This document shows positions 1 through 5,375 of a DNA stretch of 5,375 nt, piece after piece (positions within the stretch are counted from its first letter, which is position 1; every line of letters starts with the position of its first letter). Both the position numbers and the translations under genes were made by a program. The notes below the pieces were generated by a model that was not told where the DNA came from, did no database searches, and saw nothing but the letters and a program-made list of their open reading frames with translations. This stretch comes from an uncultured Sulfurovum sp. (lineage in GTDB: Bacteria; Campylobacterota; Campylobacteria; Campylobacterales; Sulfurovaceae): contig CACVAR010000213.1 in NCBI GenBank assembly GCA_902727905.1, positions 1 to 5,375 on the forward strand, read 5' to 3'.

Positions 1-102
1 ATCATCGGGAGAACAACCTACAACAGCAACTGTTTTACACATTTCAAAGTATTCTTTTTGCTCATCTCTGTTAGAGTTTACCCTTGGTATCTCACATTCC
101 AC
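1..102 (-). CDS. CoA-binding-domain protein, N-terminal fragment (34 codons)
   Basis: The minus strand here encodes 34 residues that run off the left edge of the window. They end in CKTVAVVGCSPDD, which is the first beta strand and glycine turn of the Rossmann-like CoA-binding domain found in small (about 140 aa) proteins of the YccU/CoA_binding family, usually soluble and of unclear role. An in-frame TAA at 118-120 limits how far upstream translation can begin. I chose the GTG at 100-102 because AAAAGGA (109-115) lies six bases ahead of it and because it keeps the ECEIPRVNSNRDE leader, which I recall as typical of related proteins. The only in-frame ATG, at 40-42, would remove that leader and begin just before the first strand. 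The gene is divergent from ilvA. Family assignment rests on a short segment, so it is moderate. Confidence 0.66.
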   Translation of the reverse strand, partial: MECEIPRVNSNRDEQKEYFEMCKTVAVVGCSPDD

Positions 103-108
103 ATTTAA

Positions 109-115
109 TCCTTTT
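109..115 (-). promoter_or_regulatory. Ribosome binding site deciding the GTG start of the CoA-binding gene
   Basis: On the minus strand AAAAGGA ends six bases before the GTG at 100-102. This Shine-Dalgarno-like sequence favours the GTG over the downstream in-frame ATG at 40-42. An out-of-frame ATG at 102-104 overlaps the GTG but would give only an eight-residue peptide before a stop. Confidence 0.6.
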
Positions 116-118
116 GGT

Positions 119-124
119 TATAAT
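119..124 (+). promoter_or_regulatory. -10 box of the ilvA promoter
   Basis: A perfect TATAAT lies 30 bases before the ilvA ATG, preceded by a T-rich stretch. No recognisable -35 box (TTGACA-like) sits 17 bases upstream, which is usual for Campylobacterota housekeeping promoters. Transcription would begin near 131, leaving a leader of about 24 bases that contains the AGGA ribosome binding site at 144-147. The start point is inferred, not seen. Confidence 0.6.
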
Positions 125-133
125 TCGCCCTAC

Positions 134-139
134 ACTATA
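134..139 (-). promoter_or_regulatory. Possible -10 box of the divergent CoA-binding gene
   Basis: The minus strand reads TATAGT here, one mismatch from consensus. It would place a transcription start near 127 and give the CoA-binding gene a leader of about 25 bases that keeps its AAAAGGA site. The other minus-strand candidate, around the palindromic TTATAA at 118-123, would start transcription on top of the ribosome binding site, so it is less likely. Confidence 0.35.
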
Positions 140-154
140 GCTTAGGAAAAATTA

Positions 155-1366
155 ATGCTAGATTTAAAAACTATAAAAGAAGCAGAAGAGAGATTAAATG
201 GAGTAGCATCGTATACCCCATTTTCTTATGCTCCTATACTTTCTGAAATGAGTGGCTATCAAGTTTACCTAAAGAAAGAAAATCTGCAACAAACAGGTGC
301 TTTTAAATTACGTGGTGCTTTTAATAAAATAGCAACACTTATGGAAGAAGGAAAGAAAGGTGGTGTTGTTGCTGCTTCTGCTGGTAATCATGCTCAGGGA
401 GTTGCGTTTGCAGCAAACTATTTCAAGATTGAAGCGACCATTGTTATGCCTGATTCTACACCAATGAACAAGATTCAAGGGGTAGAGCGATTTGGTGCAA
501 AGGTTATTTTAAAAGGGGCAAATTATGATGAAGCTTATGCTTATGCTTGTGGATATGTTGAGGAACATAACTTAGAGTTTGTACACCCCTTTGCTGATGA
601 TTTAGTCATGTCAGGACAAGGAACGGTGGCTGTTGAGATGTTAGATACTCAAAAAGATTTAGATGCCATTGTAGTACCTGTAGGTGGAGGTGGTCTCATT
701 GCTGGTATGGGAGTGGCGACAAAAGCATTAAAACCTTCAACGAAAGTCATTGGTATTGCTGCCAATGGTGCACCTGCCATGAAAGAGTCTTATGATAGTA
801 AAGAAGCATTTTGTTCTTTAAGTGTAAAGACCATTGCCGATGGAATTGCCGTACGTGATGCTTCACCCATTACTTTAGAATATATACTGAATACTGTGGA
901 TGCTTTTGAATTAGTTTGTGAAGATGAGATAGCAGCTGCTATTTTGTTTTTATTAGAGAAGCAAAAAGTATTGGTTGAAGGTGCTGGTGTTGTGGGTGTG
1001 GCTGCTCTGATGCATGACAAAATAGACTTGCCAAAAGGTTCAAAAGTAGGGATAGTGCTTAGTGGTGGAAATATTGATGTGACCATGCTTTCACTCATTA
1101 TAGAAAAAGGTTTAGTAAAGAGTTCACGTAAGATGAAACTGGCTGTGGTGATGGTAGATAAACCAGGTTCACTTATGAATTTTACAGAGCTTTTATCAAA
1201 AGTAGAAGCTAACATAGTACATATTGGTTATGACAGAACCTCTGTTGACTTAGCCTTTGGAGATGCAACTGTTTCAGTATTTTTAGAGACGAAGGGAGCA
1301 GCGCATCAAGAAGAAGTACGAAAACTTTTACGAGAAAACGAATTTAAATTTGAGGAGATAAACTAA
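155..1366 (+). CDS. ilvA: Threonine ammonia-lyase (threonine dehydratase), medium form
   Basis: A cytoplasmic PLP enzyme that deaminates L-threonine to 2-oxobutanoate and ammonia, the first step from threonine to isoleucine. The PLP-binding lysine is K51 in GAFKLRGAFNK. The substrate/phosphate loop is ASAGNHAQG (residues 74-82). The glycine loop that holds the PLP phosphate is VGGGGLIAG (176-184), and SGGN (303-306) lies near the cofactor ring. Residues from about 327 to 400 form one ACT-like regulatory domain beginning KLAVVMVDKPGSL. At 403 aa with a single C-terminal regulatory unit it fits the medium (about 400 aa) class rather than the roughly 500-aa E. coli IlvA with two units. The ATG at 155 has AGGA (144-147) seven bases ahead. 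The stop TAA shares its last base with the next gene's ATG, so the two are probably translationally coupled. Whether it is biosynthetic or catabolic cannot be settled from sequence alone; biosynthetic is more likely. Confidence 0.95.
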   Translation: MLDLKTIKEAEERLNGVASYTPFSYAPILSEMSGYQVYLKKENLQQTGAFKLRGAFNKIATLMEEGKKGGVVAASAGNHAQGVAFAANYFKIEATIVMPDSTPMNKIQGVERFGAKVILKGANYDEAYAYACGYVEEHNLEFVHPFADDLVMSGQGTVAVEMLDTQKDLDAIVVPVGGGGLIAGMGVATKALKPSTKVIGIAANGAPAMKESYDSKEAFCSLSVKTIADGIAVRDASPITLEYILNTVDAFELVCEDEIAAAILFLLEKQKVLVEGAGVVGVAALMHDKIDLPKGSKVGIVLSGGNIDVTMLSLIIEKGLVKSSRKMKLAVVMVDKPGSLMNFTELLSKVEANIVHIGYDRTSVDLAFGDATVSVFLETKGAAHQEEVRKLLRENEFKFEEIN

Positions 1367-1659
1367 TGAAACAAAGTAAAAAGAATAAAAGAGAGAAAAT
1401 TCAACAAGAAGTAGTTGAGAATCAAATAGCGTCAGGTGAAAAGTTAGGAAAAGGTCCTTTCATTATCGCTTGGATGTCTTTCATTCCTGTGTTTGGAATC
1501 TTCTTTGCACTTATTGCGATTATGATTATGCTTTCAACGGAAAAAGAGGGTAAAAAAAGATTAAGTGTTATTGCTTTGATTGGGTTTATCTATAGCATTA
1601 TTGTTTTTACTGTTTTTGCTTATTATGAGTTGCAGAGGTATACTGTTCCTGCTGCGTAG
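1366..1659 (+). CDS. Small two-helix membrane protein of unknown function
   Basis: I do not recognise a named family. The 97-aa product has a strongly basic, hydrophilic N-terminus (about residues 1-30, opening MKQSKKNKREK). Two hydrophobic segments follow, at about 32-56 and 67-87, joined by a charged loop (STEKEGKKR), and a short C-terminal tail ends in PAA. The positive charge of both the N-terminus and the loop makes the topology ambiguous. The reading frame is supported by GAGGAG at 1352-1357, eight bases before the ATG, and by the TAATG overlap with ilvA, which strongly suggests co-translation. No enzyme motif or signal-peptide cleavage site is visible. A link to threonine or isoleucine metabolism, for example as a transport accessory, is only a guess from position. 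Confidence 0.75.
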   Translation: MKQSKKNKREKIQQEVVENQIASGEKLGKGPFIIAWMSFIPVFGIFFALIAIMIMLSTEKEGKKRLSVIALIGFIYSIIVFTVFAYYELQRYTVPAA

Positions 1660-1679
1660 GGTTTTCTGCTAAAAACTCT
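1658..1679 (+). terminator. Weak terminator-like hairpin after the ilvA unit
   Basis: AGGGTTTT (1658-1665) can pair with AAAACTCT (1672-1679) through eight pairs, one of them G-T, around a six-base loop. Only about three T residues follow, so it is a poor intrinsic terminator and could leak into the downstream ATPase gene. It begins inside the stop codon of the small membrane protein gene. Confidence 0.3.
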
Positions 1680-1682
1680 TTA

Positions 1683-1691
1683 TGATATAAT
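1683..1691 (+). promoter_or_regulatory. Extended -10 promoter of the ATPase-nuclease unit
   Basis: TGATATAAT is an exact extended -10 element (TGn followed by TATAAT) and sits 30 bases before the ATPase ATG at 1722. No good -35 box is visible, as expected for an extended -10 promoter. The predicted start near 1698 gives a leader of about 24 bases. The ribosome binding site in that leader is weak: AGG at 1708-1710, eleven bases from the ATG. Confidence 0.6.
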
Positions 1692-1721
1692 AGTAACAAT
1701 AAATAATAGGTAGTAAAAAAT

Positions 1722-2909
1722 ATGGATAGATTAATCGTAAAAAACTTTGGACCACTCAAAGATGTAGATATTAAGTTAAATAAAATTAATCTTTTTATTG
1801 GTGAGAATGGTAGTGGGAAGAGTGTTTTAGGGAAGCTAGTTACTATTTTTATGGATATTCAGTTATGTGAAGAAGAAAATTTATTAAAGAAATTTAGTGA
1901 GTATCAGATTGACTTTATTTCAGAAAAGTCTATTATCGAATTTTATCCTGATGGTTATGTTGAAAATGAAGTTTTTATTAAACTAAGAAACAAAAAGATT
2001 ATATTCAGTAAATTTCATGGAAAACTAAAAGATTTATTAGATGAATCAACAGCACAAGAGAAAGAGCTTAATAAACTTCTTGAGGTATTAAAAGCAGTGC
2101 CTAAAGAAGATATTGAAAAGGCACCATTAAGTATGGATGAAAAAAAATCTATATTTTACTTTATCAAAAATGGTATTAATAAAGATAAAAAAAGAGAGGA
2201 GTTGAAGCCTCAATATATTCCAGCAGAAAGAAATTTAATATCTTTATTTAATAAGTCCCTTACTACGTTATTAGTTGCAGAAGTTCCATTGCCAAAATTT
2301 CTTTTAGCATTTTCTAGCGAATTTGAAAAAGCAGGAAATGATTTGAAAGAGTTAGAATTTTTAAATGTAAAGTATGTTAATGGAGATGGATTAGATAGAC
2401 ATAAAGTTTATTTTAATGATGAAGATTACTTATCCTTAGAACATAGCTCAAGTGGAGTTCAATCTTCATTACCTCTTTATTTAACAGTTACATATCTTAC
2501 TCAAAAACATCGAAATATTATTATTGAAGAGCCTGAGCAAAATTTGTTCCCCAAAGCACAAAAAGAGACTATTGAATATATTATAGAGCAAGTATCAAAT
2601 AGTAATAATCTTTTTATGATGACTCATAGCCCCTATGTTTTAAGTACATTAAATACTTTAATGATGGCATACAGAGCAGGTATATTAAATGATAATGCTA
2701 AAGAAGAGGTTCTTGAACTTTTTAATGAAAATCAGTGGATTAATCCTAGTGATTTTTCTGCTTACTATTTAGAAAATGGTATAGCAAGAGACATAAAAGG
2801 TAGAACAGGACTTATATCAGATAATGAAATAGATGAAATTAGTGATGAAATGGCTTATGGCTTTGAGGAGCTTTTATCTATTTATAGGGAACATAAAAAT
2901 GATAAATAG
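1722..2909 (+). CDS. SMC/ABC-like AAA ATPase (AAA_15/AAA_21 type)
   Basis: A predicted soluble ATPase with the full set of ABC/SMC nucleotide-binding motifs. The N-terminus, MDRLIVKNFGPLKDVDIKL, is the usual first strand. Walker A is GENGSGKS (27-34, K33). A PAER motif at 167-170 is typical of this class. The ABC signature is SSSGVQS (242-248). Walker B is IIIEEPE (266-272), with E270 the likely catalytic acid. The H-loop is MMTHSPYVLSTL (H302). The region between Walker A and signature is short and lacks long coiled-coil arms. No TOPRIM nuclease domain follows, unlike OLD proteins, so the protein likely acts with a partner. The last 11 bp overlap the small nuclease-like gene, arguing for a shared complex. 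By analogy with PtuA (Septu) and AriA (PARIS) it may sense phage and control an effector. That role is inference; the ATPase assignment is secure. Confidence 0.88.
   Translation: MDRLIVKNFGPLKDVDIKLNKINLFIGENGSGKSVLGKLVTIFMDIQLCEEENLLKKFSEYQIDFISEKSIIEFYPDGYVENEVFIKLRNKKIIFSKFHGKLKDLLDESTAQEKELNKLLEVLKAVPKEDIEKAPLSMDEKKSIFYFIKNGINKDKKREELKPQYIPAERNLISLFNKSLTTLLVAEVPLPKFLLAFSSEFEKAGNDLKELEFLNVKYVNGDGLDRHKVYFNDEDYLSLEHSSSGVQSSLPLYLTVTYLTQKHRNIIIEEPEQNLFPKAQKETIEYIIEQVSNSNNLFMMTHSPYVLSTLNTLMMAYRAGILNDNAKEEVLELFNENQWINPSDFSAYYLENGIARDIKGRTGLISDNEIDEISDEMAYGFEELLSIYREHKNDK
2886..2890 (+). promoter_or_regulatory. Ribosome binding site deciding the start of the nuclease-like gene
   Basis: AGGGA, inside the end of the ATPase gene, lies eight bases before the ATG at 2899. 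This favours 2899 over the in-frame ATG at 2833, which would add 22 residues that merely read the ATPase coding sequence in another frame. Confidence 0.65.
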
Positions 2910-3417
2910 TCTAAAAGAGGTTTTTCCTCATTTAGATGAAAAAAAATGCCTACAAATTATTACAAAAGAATCCTTTGAAATCTTTGACCATGAAGAAGAT
3001 AAAAAATGTTATATCGTAGAGGAAAATGGACAATTTAAAGTAAACAACCTCCAACAAAAAGAGATAAGTTTTATCGCTGTAGATGAATGCTTATTTACTT
3101 CTTCTGATGGTTCAAGAGCTGATTGTATTATTTTTGATGATGAAGTTTTTTGTTTTATTGAGTTAAAACATTGTAAAAACAAAAACATATCTCGTAACAG
3201 ACAAAAAGCTAAACATCAACTAATGGCTACCATTGAGTTTTTTAAAGAGAAAATAGATATAGAACAAAAGCTAGAAGCTTATATCTGTGTTACTTGTTCT
3301 ACTAATGAAGAAAAAATTACGATGACTCCAAGAGCTAAGAATGAAGAGGCACAGTTAGAGTTTGAAGAGTTTTTAGATACTCAATTGTTTTATAAGTGTG
3401 ATAAAAAATTTAACTAA
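2899..3417 (+). CDS. Small PD-(D/E)XK nuclease-like partner of the ATPase
   Basis: A 172-aa acidic and lysine-rich soluble protein with no signal peptide or membrane segment. Its centre matches the PD-(D/E)XK nuclease core: E63 in a preceding hydrophobic segment (IAVDECLF), D75 in SRADCIIF, then E88 and K90 in FCFIELK. A helix follows with Q107 in KAKHQLMATIEFF. This spacing of strand, hairpin, ExK strand and helix is typical of the fold, in which the acidic residues bind the metal and the lysine aids cleavage. The remainder (MINSLKEVFPHLDEKK at the start, a helical C-terminus) matches no domain I can name. The start overlaps the ATPase gene by 11 bp, so the two are probably coupled. I infer an effector nuclease controlled by the ATPase. 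An inactive or RNA-directed nuclease-fold protein is possible. The fold call is from motifs only. Confidence 0.68.
   Translation: MINSLKEVFPHLDEKKCLQIITKESFEIFDHEEDKKCYIVEENGQFKVNNLQQKEISFIAVDECLFTSSDGSRADCIIFDDEVFCFIELKHCKNKNISRNRQKAKHQLMATIEFFKEKIDIEQKLEAYICVTCSTNEEKITMTPRAKNEEAQLEFEEFLDTQLFYKCDKKFN
3391..3396 (+). promoter_or_regulatory. Possible internal -10 box ahead of the DUF2130 gene
   Basis: TATAAG, preceded by a T-rich run, lies near the end of the nuclease-like gene, 29 bases before the DUF2130 start. It has one mismatch from TATAAT and no -35 box at proper spacing. It could give the DUF2130 gene independent expression, but such sequences arise by chance in AT-rich DNA. Confidence 0.2.
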
Positions 3418-3425
3418 GAGAAAAG

Positions 3426-4718
3426 ATGCAAAACCAAACCACCATAACCTGTCCAAACTGTAAAACCCAAATAGACGTAAATGAAATACAATATCACGAA
3501 CTAGAAGAGCGACTTAAGAGAGAACATCAGCTTGAATTGGAAAGTAAACGTAAAGAGTATAAAGTTCATTTAGATAAGTTGGATGCTCGTGAACAAGCGA
3601 TGAAAGAGCAAGAGGAGAAGTTTACCGAACAACTTCAAAAAGCAACGAGAGAACAAGTGCGTTTAGAAAAGCAGAAGCTTCAAATGGAGCTTAGAAAAGA
3701 GCTTGAAGCAGAGCAGGGTGAGTCTATGGCTGCTTTGGAAAAAGAGTTGTCGTTAAAGTCGGAGCAGGTTAAAGAGTTAAACAACTCTAAGATAGAGATA
3801 GAGAAGTTAAAACGTGAGAAAGATGAGGTGGCATCAGCAGCGAAGGTGGAAGCACAAAAGGCATTGAGTGAAGAGCTGAAAGTTGAAAAAGAGAAGTTGG
3901 TTAAACTTGCGCAAGAAGCAAAGGTGCAAGCTCAAAAAGAGTTAGAAGAAGCCAACGAATTGAAAATGAAAGCCAAAGATGAACAGTTAGAGCAGATTAA
4001 ACGTGAGTTGGACAATGCACGGCGTAAAGCAGAGCAAGGTTCCATGCAGATTCAAGGAGAAGCTTTGGAGCTTGCCATTGAGTCTTGGTTGTCTTCGCAG
4101 TTTCCTTTTGACAGTATTGAAGAGGTGAAAAAAGGGGCATTTGGGGCTGATTGTGTTCAACATGTGCATACCCGTGAAATTCAGAATTGTGGGGTGATAT
4201 GTTATGAGTCTAAAAATACCAAAACATGGTCTGAAGGCTGGATTACAAAACTCAAACAAGACATGCTAAAAGTTAATGCTGACCTTGGTGTGCTAGTAAC
4301 TTCGGTTTATCCTAAAGAGATGAGTCGTATGGGGTTTGTGGATGGCATTTGGGTTTGTTCGTTAGATGAGTTTAAAGGTTCGGCTTCGTTGTTGCGTGAG
4401 TCACTCATTCGTTTGCAACAGGTGTCGATGAAAGAGGAAAACAAAGCTGACAAAATGACGCTACTCTACAACTACATGACAGGTAATGAGTTTTCCATGC
4501 AGATGAAAGCCATAGTGGATGGGTTTACAAGTATGCAAACGGAATTGGACAAAGAGAGACGTTCGCTTATGGCAACGTGGAAGCGTCGACAGAAAACCAT
4601 TGATGGAGTGTTAGCTAATACTACAGAGATGTATGGGGCTTTACAAGGCATTGCTGGTTCGGCTGCTATTGTTCATATAGATGCGTTGGAATTACCTGAT
4701 GGGATGGATGAGGAGTAA
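3426..4718 (+). CDS. DUF2130 family protein (coiled coil plus nuclease-like domain)
   Basis: A 430-aa soluble protein matching the DUF2130 family, which is widespread and has no firmly known function. The N-terminus carries TCPNCKTQIDVNE, a single CxxC pair (C9, C12) like half a zinc ribbon. Residues of about 22-205 are a long charged coiled coil rich in E, K, Q and L. The conserved domain follows: QGEALELAIESWL (210-222), GAFGADC (237-243, D242), CYESKNTKTWSEGW (259-272, E261 and K263) and LGVLVTSVYPKEM (287-299). E212/E215, D242, E261 and K263 resemble a PD-(D/E)XK active site. The C-terminus is again helical. The ATG at 3426 keeps the family-typical CPNC start, though its ribosome site (AAGAGA, 3416-3421) is weak. 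It begins eight bases after the nuclease-like gene, so co-transcription is likely. Its higher G+C suggests a resident gene beside a newer insertion. Confidence 0.85.
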   Translation: MQNQTTITCPNCKTQIDVNEIQYHELEERLKREHQLELESKRKEYKVHLDKLDAREQAMKEQEEKFTEQLQKATREQVRLEKQKLQMELRKELEAEQGESMAALEKELSLKSEQVKELNNSKIEIEKLKREKDEVASAAKVEAQKALSEELKVEKEKLVKLAQEAKVQAQKELEEANELKMKAKDEQLEQIKRELDNARRKAEQGSMQIQGEALELAIESWLSSQFPFDSIEEVKKGAFGADCVQHVHTREIQNCGVICYESKNTKTWSEGWITKLKQDMLKVNADLGVLVTSVYPKEMSRMGFVDGIWVCSLDEFKGSASLLRESLIRLQQVSMKEENKADKMTLLYNYMTGNEFSMQMKAIVDGFTSMQTELDKERRSLMATWKRRQKTIDGVLANTTEMYGALQGIAGSAAIVHIDALELPDGMDEE

Positions 4719-4748
4719 ATCTTCAAAGTTTAATACTTTGAAGATTTA
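4716..4748. terminator. Bidirectional terminator-like hairpin between convergent genes
   Basis: TAAATCTTCAAAGT (4716-4729) is the exact reverse complement of ACTTTGAAGATTTA (4735-4748), giving a perfect 14-bp stem with a five-base TTAAT loop. It starts at the DUF2130 stop codon and lies 14 bases from the stop of the convergent DUF808 gene, so it can serve both strands. Neither side has a long T tract outside the stem; the run of T comes from the stem's own base. Termination may therefore be partial, and the hairpin may also protect 3' ends. Confidence 0.62.
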
Positions 4749-4762
4749 TGAAGCGAAAAAGT

Positions 4763-5375
4763 TTATTTTACAAATAGACTTTTGATTTTACTAAATCCTT
4801 GAACAAAAAGTAGGGCAATAATTCCTACAATAAGTCCTAGACCTAAAGCAGAAATCATCTCTGGAATATCATGTAGTCTTTTATGAAGTTCATCTACATT
4901 GTGTAGGTAAATCTCTCCAGCTACCAGTAACATGGCTAAAGTTCCAATTACCGTTAAAGACTTAATCACTTTTGGTAAAGCAGCTACTAACATTTTACCT
5001 ATGGTTGTTAAGGCACCTTTAGCACCGTTACCCATGGCAATTAGTTTGTAACCAAAGTCATCCATACGAACGATGAGTGCGACGATTCCATAAACACCTA
5101 CAGTTGCTAAAATAGCAATGAACGTAACGACTGGAATTTGAATGCTTAATGGCTTGTCAGCTACAGTACTTAAAGCAATAATGATGATTTCTACTGAAAG
5201 AATAAAGTCTGTAAAGATGGCTGATTTAATTTTTTCTTTTTCATCAGTTAAAATTTGCTCTTGACTTTTAGGTTCCATGCTAGTTAAACGTTGTTTTTCT
5301 TCTTTATGAAAAAAGTATTCATAAATCTTCTCAGCACCTTCATAAGCTAAGTAAACTCCACCTAACATTAAGATA
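4763..5375 (-). CDS. DUF808 (YedI-like) inner-membrane protein, C-terminal part
   Basis: The gene reads leftward and enters from beyond the right edge. The frame stays open to the last complete codon (I-L ahead of MLGGVYLAYEG), so the Met at 5366-5368 is internal. About 203 residues are present of a family usually near 300 aa. Numbering from that Met, recognisable conserved stretches are LGGVYLAYEGAEKIYEYFF, KIKSAIFTDFILSVEIIIIA (47-66) and VTFIAILATVGVYGIVALIV (81-100), then RMDDFG. Hydrophobic segments lie at about 53-71, 76-100, 134-152 and 172-192, giving a multi-pass inner-membrane protein. The E. coli member is YedI; the role is not established. The gene converges on the DUF2130 gene and its stop TAA is 44 bases from that gene's end. 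Composition resembles the flanking genes. Confidence 0.85.
   Translation of the reverse strand, partial: ILMLGGVYLAYEGAEKIYEYFFHKEEKQRLTSMEPKSQEQILTDEKEKIKSAIFTDFILSVEIIIIALSTVADKPLSIQIPVVTFIAILATVGVYGIVALIVRMDDFGYKLIAMGNGAKGALTTIGKMLVAALPKVIKSLTVIGTLAMLLVAGEIYLHNVDELHKRLHDIPEMISALGLGLIVGIIALLFVQGFSKIKSLFVK

Larger units (their letters stand above)
1660..3417 (+). other. Candidate two-gene accessory (defence-like) cassette
   Basis: This block contains its own promoter, an ABC-type ATPase gene and an overlapping small PD-(D/E)XK-like gene. It is set between higher-G+C genes. Hand counts of sample 60-base lines give about 25-35% G+C here (25% at 1921-1980, 35% at 2041-2100, 33% at 2521-2580, 32% at 3181-3240). 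Lines in the following gene give 43% (3661-3720) and 48% (4381-4440). No flanking direct repeats, integrase or tRNA were found, so the exact borders are inferred. Confidence 0.45.

Noticed and set aside
40..42. ATG as start of the CoA-binding gene
   Set aside because: It would begin directly at the first core strand and discard a leader that has a good ribosome binding site before its GTG start.
790..1215. 141-aa open frame on the minus strand inside ilvA
   Set aside because: It lies wholly within a clearly recognised gene, has no family resemblance and no convincing ribosome binding site; it is a shadow of the ilvA codons.
2833..2898. Upstream ATG giving a 194-aa form of the nuclease-like protein
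   Set aside because: The extra 22 residues read ATPase coding sequence in another frame, while the ATG at 2899 has AGGGA at ideal spacing.
1722..3417. Classification as Septu, PARIS, Gabija or a retron
   Set aside because: No HNH motif, TOPRIM domain, UvrD-like helicase or reverse transcriptase is visible in the neighbouring genes, so none of these names is supported.
3987..4259. 90-aa open frame on the minus strand inside the DUF2130 gene
   Set aside because: It sits inside the conserved part of DUF2130 and its translation shows no domain features; shadow frame.
3426..4718. DUF2130 protein as an SMC or RmuC protein because of its coiled coil
   Set aside because: It has no Walker motifs, and its conserved C-terminal segments and N-terminal CPNC fit DUF2130 better.
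5366..5368. Met codon as the true start of the DUF808 gene
   Set aside because: The frame remains open to the window edge and the Met falls inside a conserved segment of a longer family, so the start is outside the window.

Overview
This is an AT-rich window from a bacterial chromosome, probably a member of the Campylobacterota (Sulfurimonas/Sulfurovum/Arcobacter-like). That placement is inferred from general resemblance: short intergenic gaps, TATAAT-type -10 boxes without clear -35 boxes, a medium-length (403 aa) threonine ammonia-lyase, and a DUF2130 protein. No rRNA, tRNA, CRISPR array, insertion sequence or attachment site was seen.

Layout. Positions 1-102 (minus) hold the first 34 codons of a CoA-binding-domain protein that begins at a GTG codon. 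A 52-bp divergent intergenic region follows, with back-to-back promoters. Positions 155-1366 (plus) encode threonine ammonia-lyase (ilvA), which overlaps by one base a 97-aa membrane protein of unknown function (1366-1659). A weak terminator-like hairpin and an extended -10 promoter fill the 62-bp gap to the next unit. Positions 1722-2909 encode a 395-aa ABC/AAA-type ATPase. It overlaps by 11 bp a 172-aa protein (2899-3417) with a D...ExK signature typical of PD-(D/E)XK nucleases. Eight bases later comes a 430-aa DUF2130 protein (3426-4718) with a CxxC pair, a long coiled coil and a second D...ExK-type domain. A perfect 14-bp hairpin separates it from a convergent gene, a DUF808 (YedI-like) membrane protein (4763-5375, minus) whose N-terminus lies outside the window.

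How the genes fit together. The left and right parts look like ordinary housekeeping genes. The central ATPase + small nuclease pair looks like an accessory cassette. It has its own promoter, its genes overlap, and its G+C is lower (about 25-35% in sampled 60-base lines, against up to 43-53% in sampled flanking lines). Its architecture, an SMC/ABC-like sensor ATPase with a small nuclease, resembles two-gene anti-phage systems such as Septu or PARIS, but the nuclease is neither HNH nor TOPRIM in visible motifs. I do not recognise it as a named system. It is the best candidate here for an undescribed system. The DUF2130 gene behind it may be co-transcribed, but its composition matches the older flanking genome better.
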